Made by a program: the position numbers and the translations under genes. Source: Microvelia longipes (Eukaryota > Arthropoda > Insecta > Hemiptera > Veliidae). From it: a stretch of DNA of 64,000 bases. The notes under the pieces were generated by a model, which worked only from the letters and a program-made list of their open reading frames with translations, made no database searches and had not been told where the DNA came from. Within the stretch, counting starts at the first letter, position 1. Each line of letters starts with the position of its first letter. Where the stretch lies: contig JACMZG010001913.1 of assembly GCA_018340805.1 (NCBI GenBank), positions 13,151,854-13,215,853 of the forward strand, written 5' to 3'. Below are positions 12,393-23,222 of this stretch, piece by piece.

Positions 12393-12569
12393 AGAATTAC
12401 ATTGTGTTTACAGTCATATGCTCGTTCTATATTAGTATTATTCTAAGTTACATGTGACTGACTGAGTACTGTTTGAGCCACTTGTAAAAATTTAGGTCTT
12501 CGCATCACCACCGGAGAATAAATACTAAATAAACTTTCGGAAGATACTCAATTACGCTCTACAAATCTA

Positions 12570-12965
12570 AACATTCTGCAATGTGTATTATTTATCCATG
12601 ATGTCCTATATCTCTAAAGCAATGTGTATTTATCCATGATGTCCTATATCCCTAAAGCAATGTGTATTTATCTATGATATCCTATATCCCTAAAGATGCC
12701 TTCCACAGTGGCATTCTGCAATGTGTATTATTTATCCATGATGTCCTATATCTCTAAAGCAATGTGTATTTATCCATGATGTCCTATATCCCTAAAGCAT
12801 TGTGTATTTATCCATGATGTCCTATATCCCTAAAGCAATGTGCATTTATCTATGATGTCCTATATCCCTAAAGATGCCTTCCACAGTGGCAGTGAAACGT
12901 CGGACTCTTTCTCTACATTGACGTGGTCACTAACGGAAGACCTAAATCTTAATGACAATAACCGT
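12570..12965 (+). repeat. Tandemly amplified hammerhead-bearing repeat (family H)
   Basis: A unit of about 39 bp (GCAATGTGTATTTATCCATG plus ATGTCCTATATCCCTAAA) is repeated three times, then followed by GATGCCTTCCACAGTGGC. That whole block (12570-12711) is repeated at 12712-12890 with one additional unit. The final copy continues into GAAACGTCGG and the family H 3' end (GGAAGACCTAAATC). So the 5' flank of the ribozyme-like motif has expanded in two nested steps. Confidence 0.8.
12864..12905 (+). ncRNA. Degenerate hammerhead-like motif (family H)
   Basis: ATCC-CTAAAGA-stem II-GAAAC-GTC-GGAC. The conserved G of CUGANGA is A here and stem I has lost one pair, so catalysis is unlikely. Compare the intact copy at 28585-28626. 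Confidence 0.4.
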
Positions 12966-13374
12966 GAAAGTCTTCACAATTTATTAAACCAGTTGTAGTA
13001 GTAGAAAGAGGTTGAGGGCAAATAATTTTTTTTACACATTCAATGCTTAAAATGCAAAAACGTTTTTTTTTGTTTTTGTGCACAATGATGCAAATGTTTT
13101 TATATTACGCTTTTCGTGTTTTTTTTAGAATATTGCATTTTTTGTATCGAACTAAGAGTAATATATTCATAGAAAGAGTTATTTGCATATCGTTGTGATA
13201 AAACTCTTTTTACTTTAAAATTAATGGACGGTAGAAAGTTTTAATGTGTTAAAATTTTACTAAACTTTTCCCCAAGATTTTTAAGGAAAACATAATGGAT
13301 TCGAAGCTTCGTTTAAATAATTTTGTTTTCTTTAAGAAAACTGATAATATAGTTAACTACTACAAAAAGGTGTC

Positions 13375-13840
13375 ATATTTGTTGTACATTTCAGACATTC
13401 CCGAAAAAAATCTGGGATGTCACCAGAATTATACGTTTCAGGTGTTTTTAATGTCTCCTGAGTGGTTTTCATAAAGTTGTCTGTCTATATGACTCAAATC
13501 ATTCATCTAAGTTTAAATTTGGTACAAGTATAAACCATCACGTAATAAATAAATACACTAAGTTTCGTTTCTATATGACAAGAATATCAATGAATTATGT
13601 TGGATAATATAAATTAAGCAGCATCGAGCGATGTCAGTGCCTGGATGGGTGACTGTTGGGAATGAAACGAATGTATTTACTATCTGAGGACAAGCGAGTT
13701 CAAAAACGTGTTGCGGTATAATTTATAAACTCTTATATTCTGAGGACGAGCGAAGCGAGTCCGAAGTAGGTAGTGAATCTGATGTGACAAGGAAAAGTTC
13801 CGAGACGGGGTGTCGGAACCCCGTCTCGATTTTTTTTTAT
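13375..13840 (+). mobile_element. Family E repeat with 5S-like segment
   Basis: A longer copy than the one at 5740. It has a 5' block with ATTATACGTTTCAGGTGTTT and CTCCTGAGTGGTTTTC, then TTTGGTACAAGTATAAACCA. The 5S-like core at about 13613-13662 reads TTAAGCAGCATCGAGCG, GTCAGTGCCTGGATGGGTGA. It is followed by GAGGACGAGCGAAGCGAGTC and a 3' end with GGAAAAGTTCCGAGACGGGG. Short inverted GACGGGG/CCCCGTC repeats lie in the tail. Confidence 0.72.
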
Positions 13841-13849
13841 TGCACCCGA

Positions 13850-16500
13850 TTTTTTACAATTCATACTAGAATAATTACAAATTAAAAATAAACTTTTTAT
13901 TTATTTTTTCCTTTCTCTTTATAAAATAGTTCTTATCATAGACAATCTAAGTTCTTTTTTAACCAATTGAGTTCAATAAAGATAATAAGAGAAATAAAAT
14001 TAAATGAAAAAAAATGAAACTAAAAAGAGGAGGAGATAAATTGAAATAAAAACACTCTTAATAATAATATATTAATTCTTCGCTAAAAATAAGTTATTTC
14101 TAGAATATCGCTATTCTAATTAAGTTATAGAGTTCATATATATGAATTCTATAACTTAATTATATATATCTAACTTAAAGATGTATATCTTGTGATTAGT
14201 TTTTATTATTTATCGAGTTTAATCTTTATGGTAGTTTGAATTCAATATGTATTTTTATTTTTAGAACAGCCCATTTAAGAGTTGTTTGTTCTATATGTTA
14301 TTTAGTTTATATTTTTTTAAAGGTTTTATTTATTAATTTTGTTTTATTTTGCTATTTATCCATGTTAAGCCGTGAGAGTGACTTGCAATAAGTGCACCGG
14401 CTCACCAAACTTATGAAATGGATAGCTGAATGAGGACTGTATTTCTTAGCGATATATGTCTATAGATAGCTTAGCCTAGGGGGGTTAAATAAAGATAAAC
14501 CACAATAAAGTGAATACATATAATTATGCACGCCTTTACAAAAGTACTTATGCTTAAAATAATGCTTAAATAAGCTCGCAAGACTATAATAAGTGATGAT
14601 GATGACTTTAGTGAAGTCGTTAGCTGAGGGTACTTAGCTGTACTTAAGATGATGAGTTCTAAGCCCCTGATGGCTCCCTAAACGTAGGACGAAGTTTATA
14701 CCGTCTTGCCGGCTACGTAGGATGTAAAATAACTGAATATGGTGATGTGAGGCCTCAAGATGATGTTAAATAACTTAATAAAAACTTAGGACGTCCACAC
14801 TTTGCTGGTTGGCTTATCACACACACAAATCTCGCAGATTTGGAACTTTAACTGCATTTTTGACAGAGTTACCAACTTTAGAGTAGGTCTAAACGTAGAG
14901 CGCTCAGGGTCCTATAAACGAGTAAGATTATTTATAAATACTTGAGAGCGAAGTTTATGCTTCCAGATGAACTCTTGTAAGACATCATAGCTTTGACTTA
15001 AAAGTGATCAGAAAGATGCAGCATTCGATTCTGGAGGTTGAGAGTAGTAAATCGAGATACTAAACAATCAATACCCAAATGTAGCGTGGGTCTAAACTAA
15101 CAAATTCATTTAAGGCGCAATTCATATAAACCTAAATAACCCTTATAGGGGTGTGTAATATTAATTAAGGTGGGGCATTACTAAAACATAAAACAAATAT
15201 GTGCAGGCCACAATAAGGCCGGAACAATCAAATATGTTTTCTCATTCCAAGTTAGTGTCAGGGGTATGTCTGGTCAAAGGCTTCCTTTACACTGCTCCAA
15301 TCAGCCCTATTTTGGGCTATATTAGACTATTTTATTCCACATTTTATTTCTAGATCCAGCCATTTTCTATACCTTCTAGACCATCTGATTTTGGGCCTAT
15401 TTTATTCCTTAACATGTTTCTTGGACTCCAATCTCTTATTTCTCTAGTCCACCAGCTATTTGTAGCCATCCGTTATATATTCCAGTCCCTATCTCTACTC
15501 TCTATATCCGATTACTATTAACTTTGTATCCCTTTGAAAACCTCTTCAAGCCTCAGTCCTAATAAAATCCTGGCTTAATAACCCCCCAATATTGGTTTCC
15601 AGCATCGGAACCTGGGATCAGCTTCCACACCCCCTCCTGTCTCAGCTCTTTGTAATAACCGAGAGAGTTTAGTACGACCTATTAATTTTAAACTTTATTT
15701 ACACAAAATTCCTGTTAATTTGAGTTATAATTACAAAGTAAAAGATAGGTTTGTCTTAAAACTACCAACACTCAAACCTTGTCTGAGGGTAATAGTTTAC
15801 TAAAAATGTTCCAAGTAGAAACTTCCTCAACTCTCTAATCAAGGGATTTTTGGCTGGAAGACTAAGTTGTTCTTACTTAAATAAAAGTTATATTATTGGA
15901 ATGATTACCTAAATATTTAATCTATGAGTTAATTAAAAGCTTAATATAATTTTGACGGGATAATTAATAAAAACTTTTGTTAAAATCTTAAATTGCTTCT
16001 GTAAGATTGGTGGGTGGATCTTAGTTTTATCCTAAATGCAAAATAAATTATATTTTATTGCTATTTTTATTACATTTTTGTATATCAGTGTTGAAAATTT
16101 CATATTTAGTGAGCAACATTAAAAAATTAGAACCAGAAACAAAAAAAATTCAACTCCATAATACGAGGAACCTCATAAGCATCAACGTAATGGCTTTCCG
16201 AAGATCACTTTATATTAGTATTTAATCTTGCGAGCGTTTTTCCTTTAAAAAATCTTGGAAAGTTAAGTTAAAATCAGTCATCATCAAAAACTTACAAATG
16301 ACATCAGTTAGGATAGTGTATATCAAAAGGTGATTATTTTTTTGCTGGCATTTAATGTCAATTAACCATGCTCAATTTATACAAAGTTTTGCATAACCAT
16401 GCAAAACTTTATACGACTAGACCTAGCTGCTACTAATTGAAACCTAATTGCTAATTGCAACTTAATTCTTCAAGGATTATCTAATCTTACCAAGAACCAC
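13850..16500. other. Non-coding stretch, no gene recognised
   Basis: Mostly AT-rich. The part at 14340-15680 is of more balanced composition and could be an old transposon 3' region, but no frame stays open and I recognise no domain. A short palindrome (GAATTCATATATATGAACTC-like) sits near 14120-14150. Confidence 0.5.
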
Positions 16501-16506
16501 TTATGT

Positions 16507-16615
16507 GGTAAAATACTCCCCGCCAAGTATTTGGTCCAAAAAAGTAGGGAAATCAACTTTTCTGTCCCGCCAAGTCATGTCCGTATTGGGTGGACACGGT
16601 CATATGGACTTCATC
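16507..16615 (+). mobile_element. Family A MITE, single terminus
   Basis: GGTAAAATACTCCCCGCCAA, followed by TTTGGTCCAAAAAAGT and TCTGTCCCGCCAAGTCATGT, is the terminal inverted repeat seen complete at 32737-33345. The other terminus is not found here, so this is a solo end or a deletion derivative. Confidence 0.7.
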
Positions 16616-16784
16616 ACACAAAAAATGGTGAGTTTAGAAGCTACTGTGTTATGTTATGCCATGTTATTCTTAATCAAATGTAATCATATCATATTGATTA
16701 ATATTCATAGGTCAGATAGGTTAACATAAATTTTGCGTCATAGTTAAAGTGCATTTGAATTGTATCTACAACAATGCATAATTT

Positions 16785-17160
16785 TATTACTTTTCCTCAT
16801 TTATACCGTAGGTGTTTAGGAAAAGTATTGTGTTTGCAAAAAAAATCCAAAACCGGGATGAAACCGGAATTATCCGTTTCAGGCGTTTTTAAGGCCTCCT
16901 GAGTGGTTTTCGCAAAGTTGTCTGAATGTGTGTGTGCGTGTTTGTCTGTCTGTTATTTTTATGACGGCATTAACCCGCAATAATGACTCAGCAAAAAATT
17001 TCTAAAAATCATAAAACGTGGAAAAACGATGCGATTGGATTGAGAATTGGCACGCATGTGATTATGTATAAGACTAACATATGAGCCAAGTTTCATCTCA
17101 TTATTATCATTATTTCATTTTTTATTGAATGACTGGTGTACATTTTTTAAAAATGAAATG
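16785..17160 (+). mobile_element. Family E 5' portion
   Basis: It contains CTCATTTATACCGTAGGTG, AACCGGGATGAAACCGGAAT, TCCGTTTCAGGCGTTTTTAA and GAGCCAAGTTTCATCTCATT, the conserved 5' blocks of family E. The 5S-like segment is absent because the copy stops at the AT microsatellite at 17171. Confidence 0.65.
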
Positions 17161-17170
17161 GAAATGGAAA

Positions 17171-17171
17171 T

Positions 17172-17236
<65 letters not shown>
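17171..17236. repeat. (AT)n microsatellite
   Basis: About 66 bp of alternating TA, abutting a family E copy. Confidence 0.95.
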
Positions 17237-17238
<2 letters not shown>

Positions 17239-17842
17239 GAGATCCTGCAGGATAAGATCCATCTTGGCTTTTAATTTTATAATCCTTCCACTTTCTAATG
17301 TGAAACAAGATTTATTATAAGAAAGAAAAACTGGCTTAGAGTTGGTAGAGGGGGAGGATCCTTTACTAACAAACTAGACACATATTGCATTTTAAGCCCG
17401 ATTAAACTTCAAGCACTTAATCCTTATGTTAGGATAAACCAATAAATTAAATATTTCTCCTTTGGGAATTTGTCAATAAGGTCAGGTGTAAGAATTTCGT
17501 TATTTACAGCACTTTAATAAAATTTAACTTACTTCATCTTGACTTTAGTCTATAGAGTTTTTATATGAAATAGTGATAGTAGTGTATCTTAGAGACTGTG
17601 TTGAGGTAATGAATTAATACGAATAAATAATATTTGGCACTTGGATTTTTTTATAATAATTTCTATATTATTCACCCGAAACTGCTGCTTCCGTCGTCGT
17701 GATCATTTAGGCTCTTGATTTCGGCACCGGAAGTCCGTGGTTCGCAGTACGGGCTATGCTCTAAAATTATATAAATAGCAGTCCGCTATATGACTCTGCC
17801 TAAAAAGTCAGACTAGGGTTCTCATTCTTCAACTCTCTGGCA

Positions 17843-17885
17843 CTGATGATGATCGTGAGGTCGAAAGCCGGCTCTGGTTTTAATA
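17843..17885 (+). ncRNA. Possible hammerhead-like motif (family R)
   Basis: CTGATGA, then TGATC-GTGA-GGTC (a four-pair stem II with one G-U pair), then GAAAG and the palindrome AGCCGGCT as a possible stem III. Stem I is poor. A decayed relative is at 19613. The downstream TTAATAAAGGTTTTGTGGAG looks like a retroelement tail. The fold is only suggestive. Confidence 0.35.
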
Positions 17886-18559
17886 AAGGTTTTGTGGAGA
17901 CATTTTGGTGTTGTTATTTGTTATATGAATAGGATTTGTATTAAAAAGAAATCGTCAACTTAAATTAATTTTTAGAGGACTGCAGACGCAACCCCCCCCC
18001 CCTTGAGGTTGTTTTCACAGGGTGAATACTCTAATGTGCCGGATGAACAGGGATACTCTAAAGCCCTATGAACAGGGATTTTTTCATCCGAAACTGAGGT
18101 TTCGTTATAATCACCTGCTGTCATTCTGTGGGTGTTTCATCATGCTGTATATGTCACGCATTACTCTCGCTGAGTTTATGCTACAGATAAAACTTGGTGC
18201 AAAAATCAGACTTAAAGTCTTGTTGTACCAGGTCGTGTACCATATGAAAGAGCATGAACTCTTACGCACAATCTCATAAAGTTCACCCAGATAACGACTA
18301 CAGCTGAGCTAAGAGGCTAGTGACAAGAGACATCTAGGGCTCGTTACACGAAAGTACAAGTCTTGTATTTACAAAAATTGTAAAAAGCAACATTTAGTGA
18401 TGACAAATGTACGATTGTTACCAATGTGTTACCATGTATACACTTGTACATTTGCAGCATTTATTTGAATTGCGCATTTAGCGAAATAATTTACTCATAT
18501 GAATGAAACTGGGTTTTAATAACATTTTGACGCATTATTTACAAAAAATCGGGTCACCC

Positions 18560-18700
18560 CCAAGCTGATAGAGTTTATAAGGTGATTCAAGCAAACTTTT
18601 TTTGACATGTTTGGTTATAGGCCGGCGGTGACGACATTGCAGGAATTAGTATAGACAACTTACATTATAATACTAACAAAATTGAGCACTACTACTTAAA
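18560..18700 (+). repeat. Family L dispersed repeat
   Basis: GATAGAGTTTATAAGGTGAT and ACATTGCAGGAATTAGTATA match the block at 25325-25480 (TGTATAAGGTGATTCAA; TCATTGCAGGACTCGGTATA) and a shorter piece at 4110-4160. Function unknown. Confidence 0.55.
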
Positions 18701-18901
18701 AAAGTCAAAATTTAAATTACATTATTCAGAAATTATTCCTCAGGATACATTTATCGAGTTTTTACACGTCAATATTAATTTAGACATGTTTGAAACCTGA
18801 TAACTAATTTTATATGGTTAACCTAGAGAATGTAGTTTTGAATGTTTATGTATAAATTATTGCAACCCTGCATTTGTAAGCTTACTTGGCTCAGGGGTTA
18901 A

Positions 18902-19011
18902 AGTTTGAATAAAATGGGGGGCTAACATTTTAAAATTAATATTACAAAATTTAAGAAAAAGATTTTCTAATTTTAAAATTTTGTAATGTTAGCCCCCCTT
19001 CTTATTCAAAC
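18902..19011. repeat. 110-bp palindrome (hairpin)
   Basis: AGTTTGAATAAAATGGGGGG on the left pairs with CCCCCCTTCTTATTCAAACT on the right, and the inner GCTAACATT/AATGTTAGC continues the stem. The loop is A/T-rich. This is a small foldback element or hairpin-forming MITE. Confidence 0.8.
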
Positions 19012-19130
19012 TAGATCTTTGTTTAGAAGTAGGTGTCGTTTTCCGATAGCATACACAGCTAGCTATTGCTAGATTGATATAACTAATGTTTCTTTTTTAT
19101 GTGTTATCTGATTCAGTTTGGAATAAAACT

Positions 19131-19170
19131 ACTTCTGAAGAAGGCCTATTTTACGGCCGAAAGCTCAAAT
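19131..19170 (+). ncRNA. Possible hammerhead-like motif (family Q)
   Basis: CTGAAGA (19135-19141), stem II as a perfect four-pair GGCC...GGCC, then GAAAG (19159-19163) and CTC. Flanking ACTT and AAAT would give a weak stem I. The core layout matches hammerheads, but helix III is not evident. Confidence 0.38.
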
Positions 19171-19612
19171 TTTGTGTTTTTAAACCTTTCTGACCACTAC
19201 CTCATAAAATTATCTCGTTTAAATAGTTTGGTCAATAATTTTATATTAGTTTAGTGGAGTAGATATTTATTTAGAAAAAAGCTAAATGTAATACGAATCC
19301 TCAAATAATATTGATTGTAGATGCAGATGTGGGCGACTCTTATGATATAATGACTAAGACTGAAATAGTTTGATACGATGTATTAGATAAGAGAGCGCTC
19401 CATTATCAAGCGATCTGATATGATAAGATAAGATTCATATGGTATACGATACCATCGCACGTCTATACATTCTTCTCAATGATTAGCTAAATTTTACTTT
19501 AATTTAGTTCATTATCTTGAATTCTACTTAAGGCTGTTTTCTTCAGTGTTAAATAATGTTCAGATTATTTTTAGTGTTTTTATTCCTTGTTACTGCTTTA
19601 TTTTTGGTGGAT

Positions 19613-19650
19613 CTGATGATGATCGTTTAGGTTTAAAGCCGGTTTTGGTT
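19613..19650 (+). ncRNA. Decayed hammerhead-like motif (family R)
   Basis: CTGATGATGATCG, then GGTTTAAAGCCGG. It resembles the motif at 17843, but the GAAA core has become TAAA. Probably inactive. Confidence 0.25.
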
Positions 19651-19816
19651 AAATTAATAAACATCGATGAGGTACTTTTGTTACTGATTACTATAACATT
19701 ATCGTATTCTCCACGTCTGTTTTAACTTTATTTATGGCTTTTTACTATTTGAATTCTTATGAGACATTATTATATTAGTATTCATCTATTATAATAGAGA
19801 CACACATAATTAATAA

Positions 19817-20217
19817 CATAGAGATATATACTATATAGAGTGGGCATAGACTATTTATAATAAATTGAGAGGCCTGAAACATCATTTTGGGACTCTCATG
19901 GGCTCTGTGTAACCTCATTGAAACCTCCTTCAAGAGTCAGTTAAGGTTATAATAAATCAATTGATTTTGGCTTCCTTTACATAGTTTATGTTTTGATTTG
20001 TATTTTTAACACTGTCCTATATAATTTATTGTAATTTTGTACATGTAATTATTTGATTGTATTATTATTTAATTATATTTTTTATTAATATTAATATAAT
20101 TAATTAATTATAATAATAATATAAATATAATTATATATAATTATATAATTATATTATTAAATAATTAAGGGTTACTTAAGGTTACTTTCAGGCCTCTCTA
20201 GTAATAATATCTCTATG
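19817..20217 (+). mobile_element. Family B hAT-type MITE with perfect 8-bp TSD
   Basis: The element begins CATAGAGATATATACTA and ends AGTAATAATATCTCTATG, so its ends are inverted repeats. It is bracketed by identical ATTAATAA octamers (19809-19816, 20218-20225). The interior carries GAGAGGCCTGAAACATCATT and GGGCTCTGTGTAACCTCATT near one end and AT-rich sequence elsewhere. It is 401 bp with no coding capacity. The same family recurs at 21166, 24001, 47067, 59216, 59879 and 61625. The 8-bp duplication places it with hAT-like elements. Confidence 0.88.
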
Positions 20218-20225
20218 ATTAATAA

Positions 20226-21160
20226 TAATGAATATTTATATTAGTATATAATATATATTATAGTTTAGTATTAATATTAGTACAATATTTATATTTATAT
20301 TAGTTTAAATTATTATATGTTATTTGTAAAACCAAATTCATTCGCGATTCAAAGAGATAGTTGTAATGATGGCAGTACAAATTTTTAGATTATTATAGGA
20401 GTCGAAGAAAATTACATACAATACATTTGTTTCTTCATTGTTACCTTATTTGTGATAAATAAGTTAAAAATTAATAGAACGGCCATCGTTGCTATAATAA
20501 TGGTCAATATTTCATAGATAAATACTTCGATTATTTCAAGCTTTTAAATATAGAATCAGGCTCTTATCACTATAGACTTGGATTTGTTCGTTTTTTAAGC
20601 AAGTATTTACCGATATAAATATAAAACTTGGTTATATCTTAAATTGTGATTAAATTATTTGTTTAATATTAAGTGTGATATAACACAAAAAGTATCACTT
20701 CATAACACAAATTAAAGAAAACACAAAGGTTGGAAAATATCATCTTATCAGTTAATTTTATTAGTTTCAAATACTTGTTTTAAAAATAAATTAAATGTTT
20801 TTTTTTTGCAGAAAAGAGTAAATTAATAAGTTTGTGCAAACTAAAATTATTCAAAAGAAAAGTTAATTAACAATAAATAAAATAAAACACTATTTTAGAT
20901 TTTCACCTTCAAGTCAGGTTATTTTAAAACTAGTGAAACTCCGTTTAAAAGCTTTTCTCCAAAGAAAGAGTGACTTTAGTGTGTTTAAACGCCCTTAAAT
21001 TAATTAAAATAAATCATTTTAAGGAAAGAATTAAATCGTAAAAAAAAAGAAAAAAATGATGAAACCGTATGCATATCATAACATTGATCACTGTTTCGTT
21101 ATTAATTTCTTATCAGTGACGGTGGCGCTGTTATGTTCTTTGAATCGTGAATAGAGATAT
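20226..21160. other. Non-coding stretch upstream of AST-CCC
   Basis: AT-rich sequence with no recognised exon. If the acceptor just before 21570 is real, a 5' UTR exon should lie somewhere upstream. I could not identify it or a convincing TATA/Inr pair here. Confidence 0.45.
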
Positions 21161-21165
21161 TGCAT

Positions 21166-21483
21166 CATAGAGATATTATTATTAGAGGGGCCCTATAGGT
21201 TAAATTCTGAAACATCGAGAAAGTAACCTGACAACCTTTGCTTGCAATATAATCAAATAATCAGTACAAAATTACAATAACTTATATAGTAAAACGATAA
21301 AAATACAAATCAAAACACTAACAATGCGAGGGAAGCCGAACAAATTGATTTAGTATAACATTAACATACTCTTGGAAAAGGTTTTAATGAGGTTACACAG
21401 TGCCTCTGGGAGCCCTAAAAAGATGTTTCAGGCCTCTCAATGTATTGAGATGGACTATGCCCCCTCTAGTATATATCTCTATG
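21166..21483 (-). mobile_element. Family B MITE just upstream of the AST-CCC start
   Basis: CATAGAGATATTATTATTAG at the left and CTAGTATATATCTCTATG at the right are the family B ends, in the orientation opposite to 19817. The flanks TATTGCAT and GTCTGCAT agree at 6 of 8 positions, so the target duplication has begun to decay. It ends 86 bp before the AST-CCC ATG and could supply or disturb 5' regulatory sequence or lie in a 5' intron. The ORF at 21372-21569 is part of this MITE. Confidence 0.82.
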
Positions 21484-21569
21484 GTCTGCATGATCATCTC
21501 TTCACCATTTCTCAAATCTTATGTAATCATCCATCTATGATGATTAATAAAGCTGTTTGTTCTGTTTAG

Positions 21570-21686
21570 ATGTCTGGTGTATCGTGCTGGATTGGTCCCA
21601 AAGTTCTCTGCTTGGCCCTTGTACTCCTCATATCTCAAGCCTTATCACAACCAGCTGATAAGGAAAGGCTACTCAACGATTTAGAC
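21570..21686 (+). CDS. AST-CCC: Allatostatin triple C precursor, coding exon 1
   Basis: Encodes residues 1-39 of the 93-residue AST-CCC prepropeptide. Residues 1-26 form a signal peptide: a short N-region with a Lys at 11, a hydrophobic core VLCLALVLLI and a likely cleavage near ALS|Q. The propeptide starts QPADKERLLNDLD. The exon ends at GAC with the consensus donor GTGAGC (21687-21692), phase 0, and the open frame beyond it is intron read-through. TTCTGTTTAG directly precedes the ATG and looks like a splice acceptor, so a 5' UTR exon probably lies upstream. It joins in frame to 49538-49702. AST-CCC is known as an amidated member of the AST-C, AST-CC and AST-CCC paralogue set, secreted by neurons or endocrine cells and expected to act on somatostatin-like GPCRs. 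The assignment rests mainly on exon 2. The signal peptide, phase and LLNDLD ending agree with it. Confidence 0.88.
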
Positions 21687-21729
21687 GTGAGCAGTAACAA
21701 TGTACATAATTATAGATACATTAATTTTT

Positions 21730-21912
21730 ATTGTAGTACGACACAAGGCTAAAATCAGTTGCAGCGTGAGAAAATAGTGTTGAGGAACCAATAAGGTTGG
21801 TCTGATTTGAAACTTAGGGCGTGGTTTAACATCTAGGACTAACCTCATAGGCTCCCTTACATAATTTTCGAGGCTATGAACTGATTTTAACCGTGTGTCG
21901 TACTATAATGTT
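21730..21912. mobile_element. Family D palindromic MITE next to exon 1
   Basis: TAGTACGACACAAGGCTAAA at the left pairs with the reverse complement of CTGATTTTAACCGTGTGTCG at the right. The interior arms also pair (GAACCAATAAGGTTGG versus CTAACCTCATAGGCTCC). It is about 180 bp, non-coding, and starts about 45 bp after the exon 1 donor. Relatives lie at 60375-62500. Confidence 0.8.
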
Positions 21913-21954
21913 TTTACGATAGAGACTTAAATGCAAATGCTGTGCGTATTGAGC

Positions 21955-22275
21955 TCGCTGGAAGCCAAAAAATCGGGTACTGGGTACCTCGGAACTTTTC
22001 CTCATCACGTCGGATTCTAGTTTAGTTATTATATAACAAAACTACACCTATAGACTAATTTTCGAACAAAGTTTCAAATCTTCAGCATAGAAACACACAT
22101 AGATTTACGATGATAACAAACACACACACACACCTATAGACAGACAACTTAGTAAAAGCCACTTTGGAGGCCTTAAAACATCTAAAACGGATAATTCCGG
22201 TGACAAAGCGGTTTCGGATTTTTATGCAAACTTAATACTTTTTCTATATACCTACTGTACAAATAAGGAAAAGTA
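21955..22275 (-). mobile_element. Family E copy, internally deleted
   Basis: On the minus strand the 3' block of family E (reverse complement of GTACCTCGGAACTTTTCCTC) lies at 21985-22015. The 5' block lies at about 22175-22275 (reverse complement of AACGGATAATTCCGG and ACAAATAAGGAAAAGTAAAA). The 5S-like middle is missing. Confidence 0.65.
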
Positions 22276-22299
22276 AAAATATATACTAAGTATATTCTA

Positions 22300-22640
22300 A
22301 AATAAAAATGGGTATGTATAGCGTCTTCACTAAAAATGTACGCATTCTCCCACTTTTATTTAGTTCCACATCTTCTGCGTTAAGGTTTCGCAACGTCACT
22401 AAAGAGTGACGTTAGTTAGACTAAAAAATATCAAGAAAATAATAAAAATCAAAATAAAAATGACTTTAAATGTAAACCAAATAAAAAAACTACGCAGAGC
22501 ATTGTTCTTTGAAAACACCAATATCCACTCTAAACGTAATAGGATCTAAGTAGTGTGTTTTCGGCCCCAATGAAGGCTACGCATTCTCTAATGAATTTTT
22601 TCGGCAACAACATCTGTGCTTTAGTTAAACAATCTCAAGT
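22300..22640. repeat. Local imperfect inverted repeats
   Basis: Contains AACGTCACTAAAGAGTGACGTT (a strong hairpin) and two ACGCATTCTC blocks (about 22340 and 22580). It looks like a decayed palindromic element. Identity unknown. Confidence 0.45.
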
Positions 22641-22845
22641 GGAAAAGGGAAGGGGATAAATGTACTTAACATCAGAGTTAATAGCTAAGTAAATGAAAAG
22701 CGATTTTCATTTTAGTTAGTTGAGTTAAAAATATTTAGGCAAGAATGTTCTAGTTTTGTGGAGACAGTAATGACATTACACGATAAAATGTAGATGATAG
22801 TTAGTTCAGGGCACAGAAAAGTCTAAAAGTGTTAATAATCACCAG

Positions 22846-23222
22846 AAAAACACATGTGTGTAAAAAAAGAACCAAGTCTAGCATAAAAAGTCGTGAGATC
22901 ATTGAATAAGCCAAGTCGCAGGTTCTCAATAATGCTTGCAAATATAAGAGGTCTTGGCGGTTTCCCTTTGTGACTTGGCTATTACGCAGCTTAAGATAGT
23001 GTGGTACTAAACATCTTGTGAGTGTAGACATACACTATAATAATATATTAAGCCTATTTAAAAGGCTTATTATGCATTTCTGTGTTTGCTGCATAATGGC
23101 CAAGTCATAACGTTAAACCGCCAAGAACTAGTGGCATTATTGGGAACCTACGACTAGGCTTATTCAATGATCTTACAACTTTTTACGCTAGACTTGGCTC
23201 TTTCTTTACACGCAAGTGTTCG
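22846..23222. mobile_element. Palindromic MITE-like element
   Basis: The left arm (GAACCAAGTCTAGCATAAAA, ATCATTGAATAAGCC, GGTTCTCAATAATGC, TCTTGGCGGTTT) is matched in reverse complement by the right arm (AAACCGCCAAGA, GCATTATTGGGAACC, GGCTTATTCAATGAT, ACGCTAGACTTGG). Arms are about 130-150 bp. The ORFs on both strands here are palindrome artefacts. Confidence 0.78.

Noticed and set aside
18022..18279. 85-codon open frame with hydrophobic stretches
   Set aside because: Contains the repeat phrase AACTTGGTGCAAAAATCAGA shared with families E and F, so it is likely repeat-derived.
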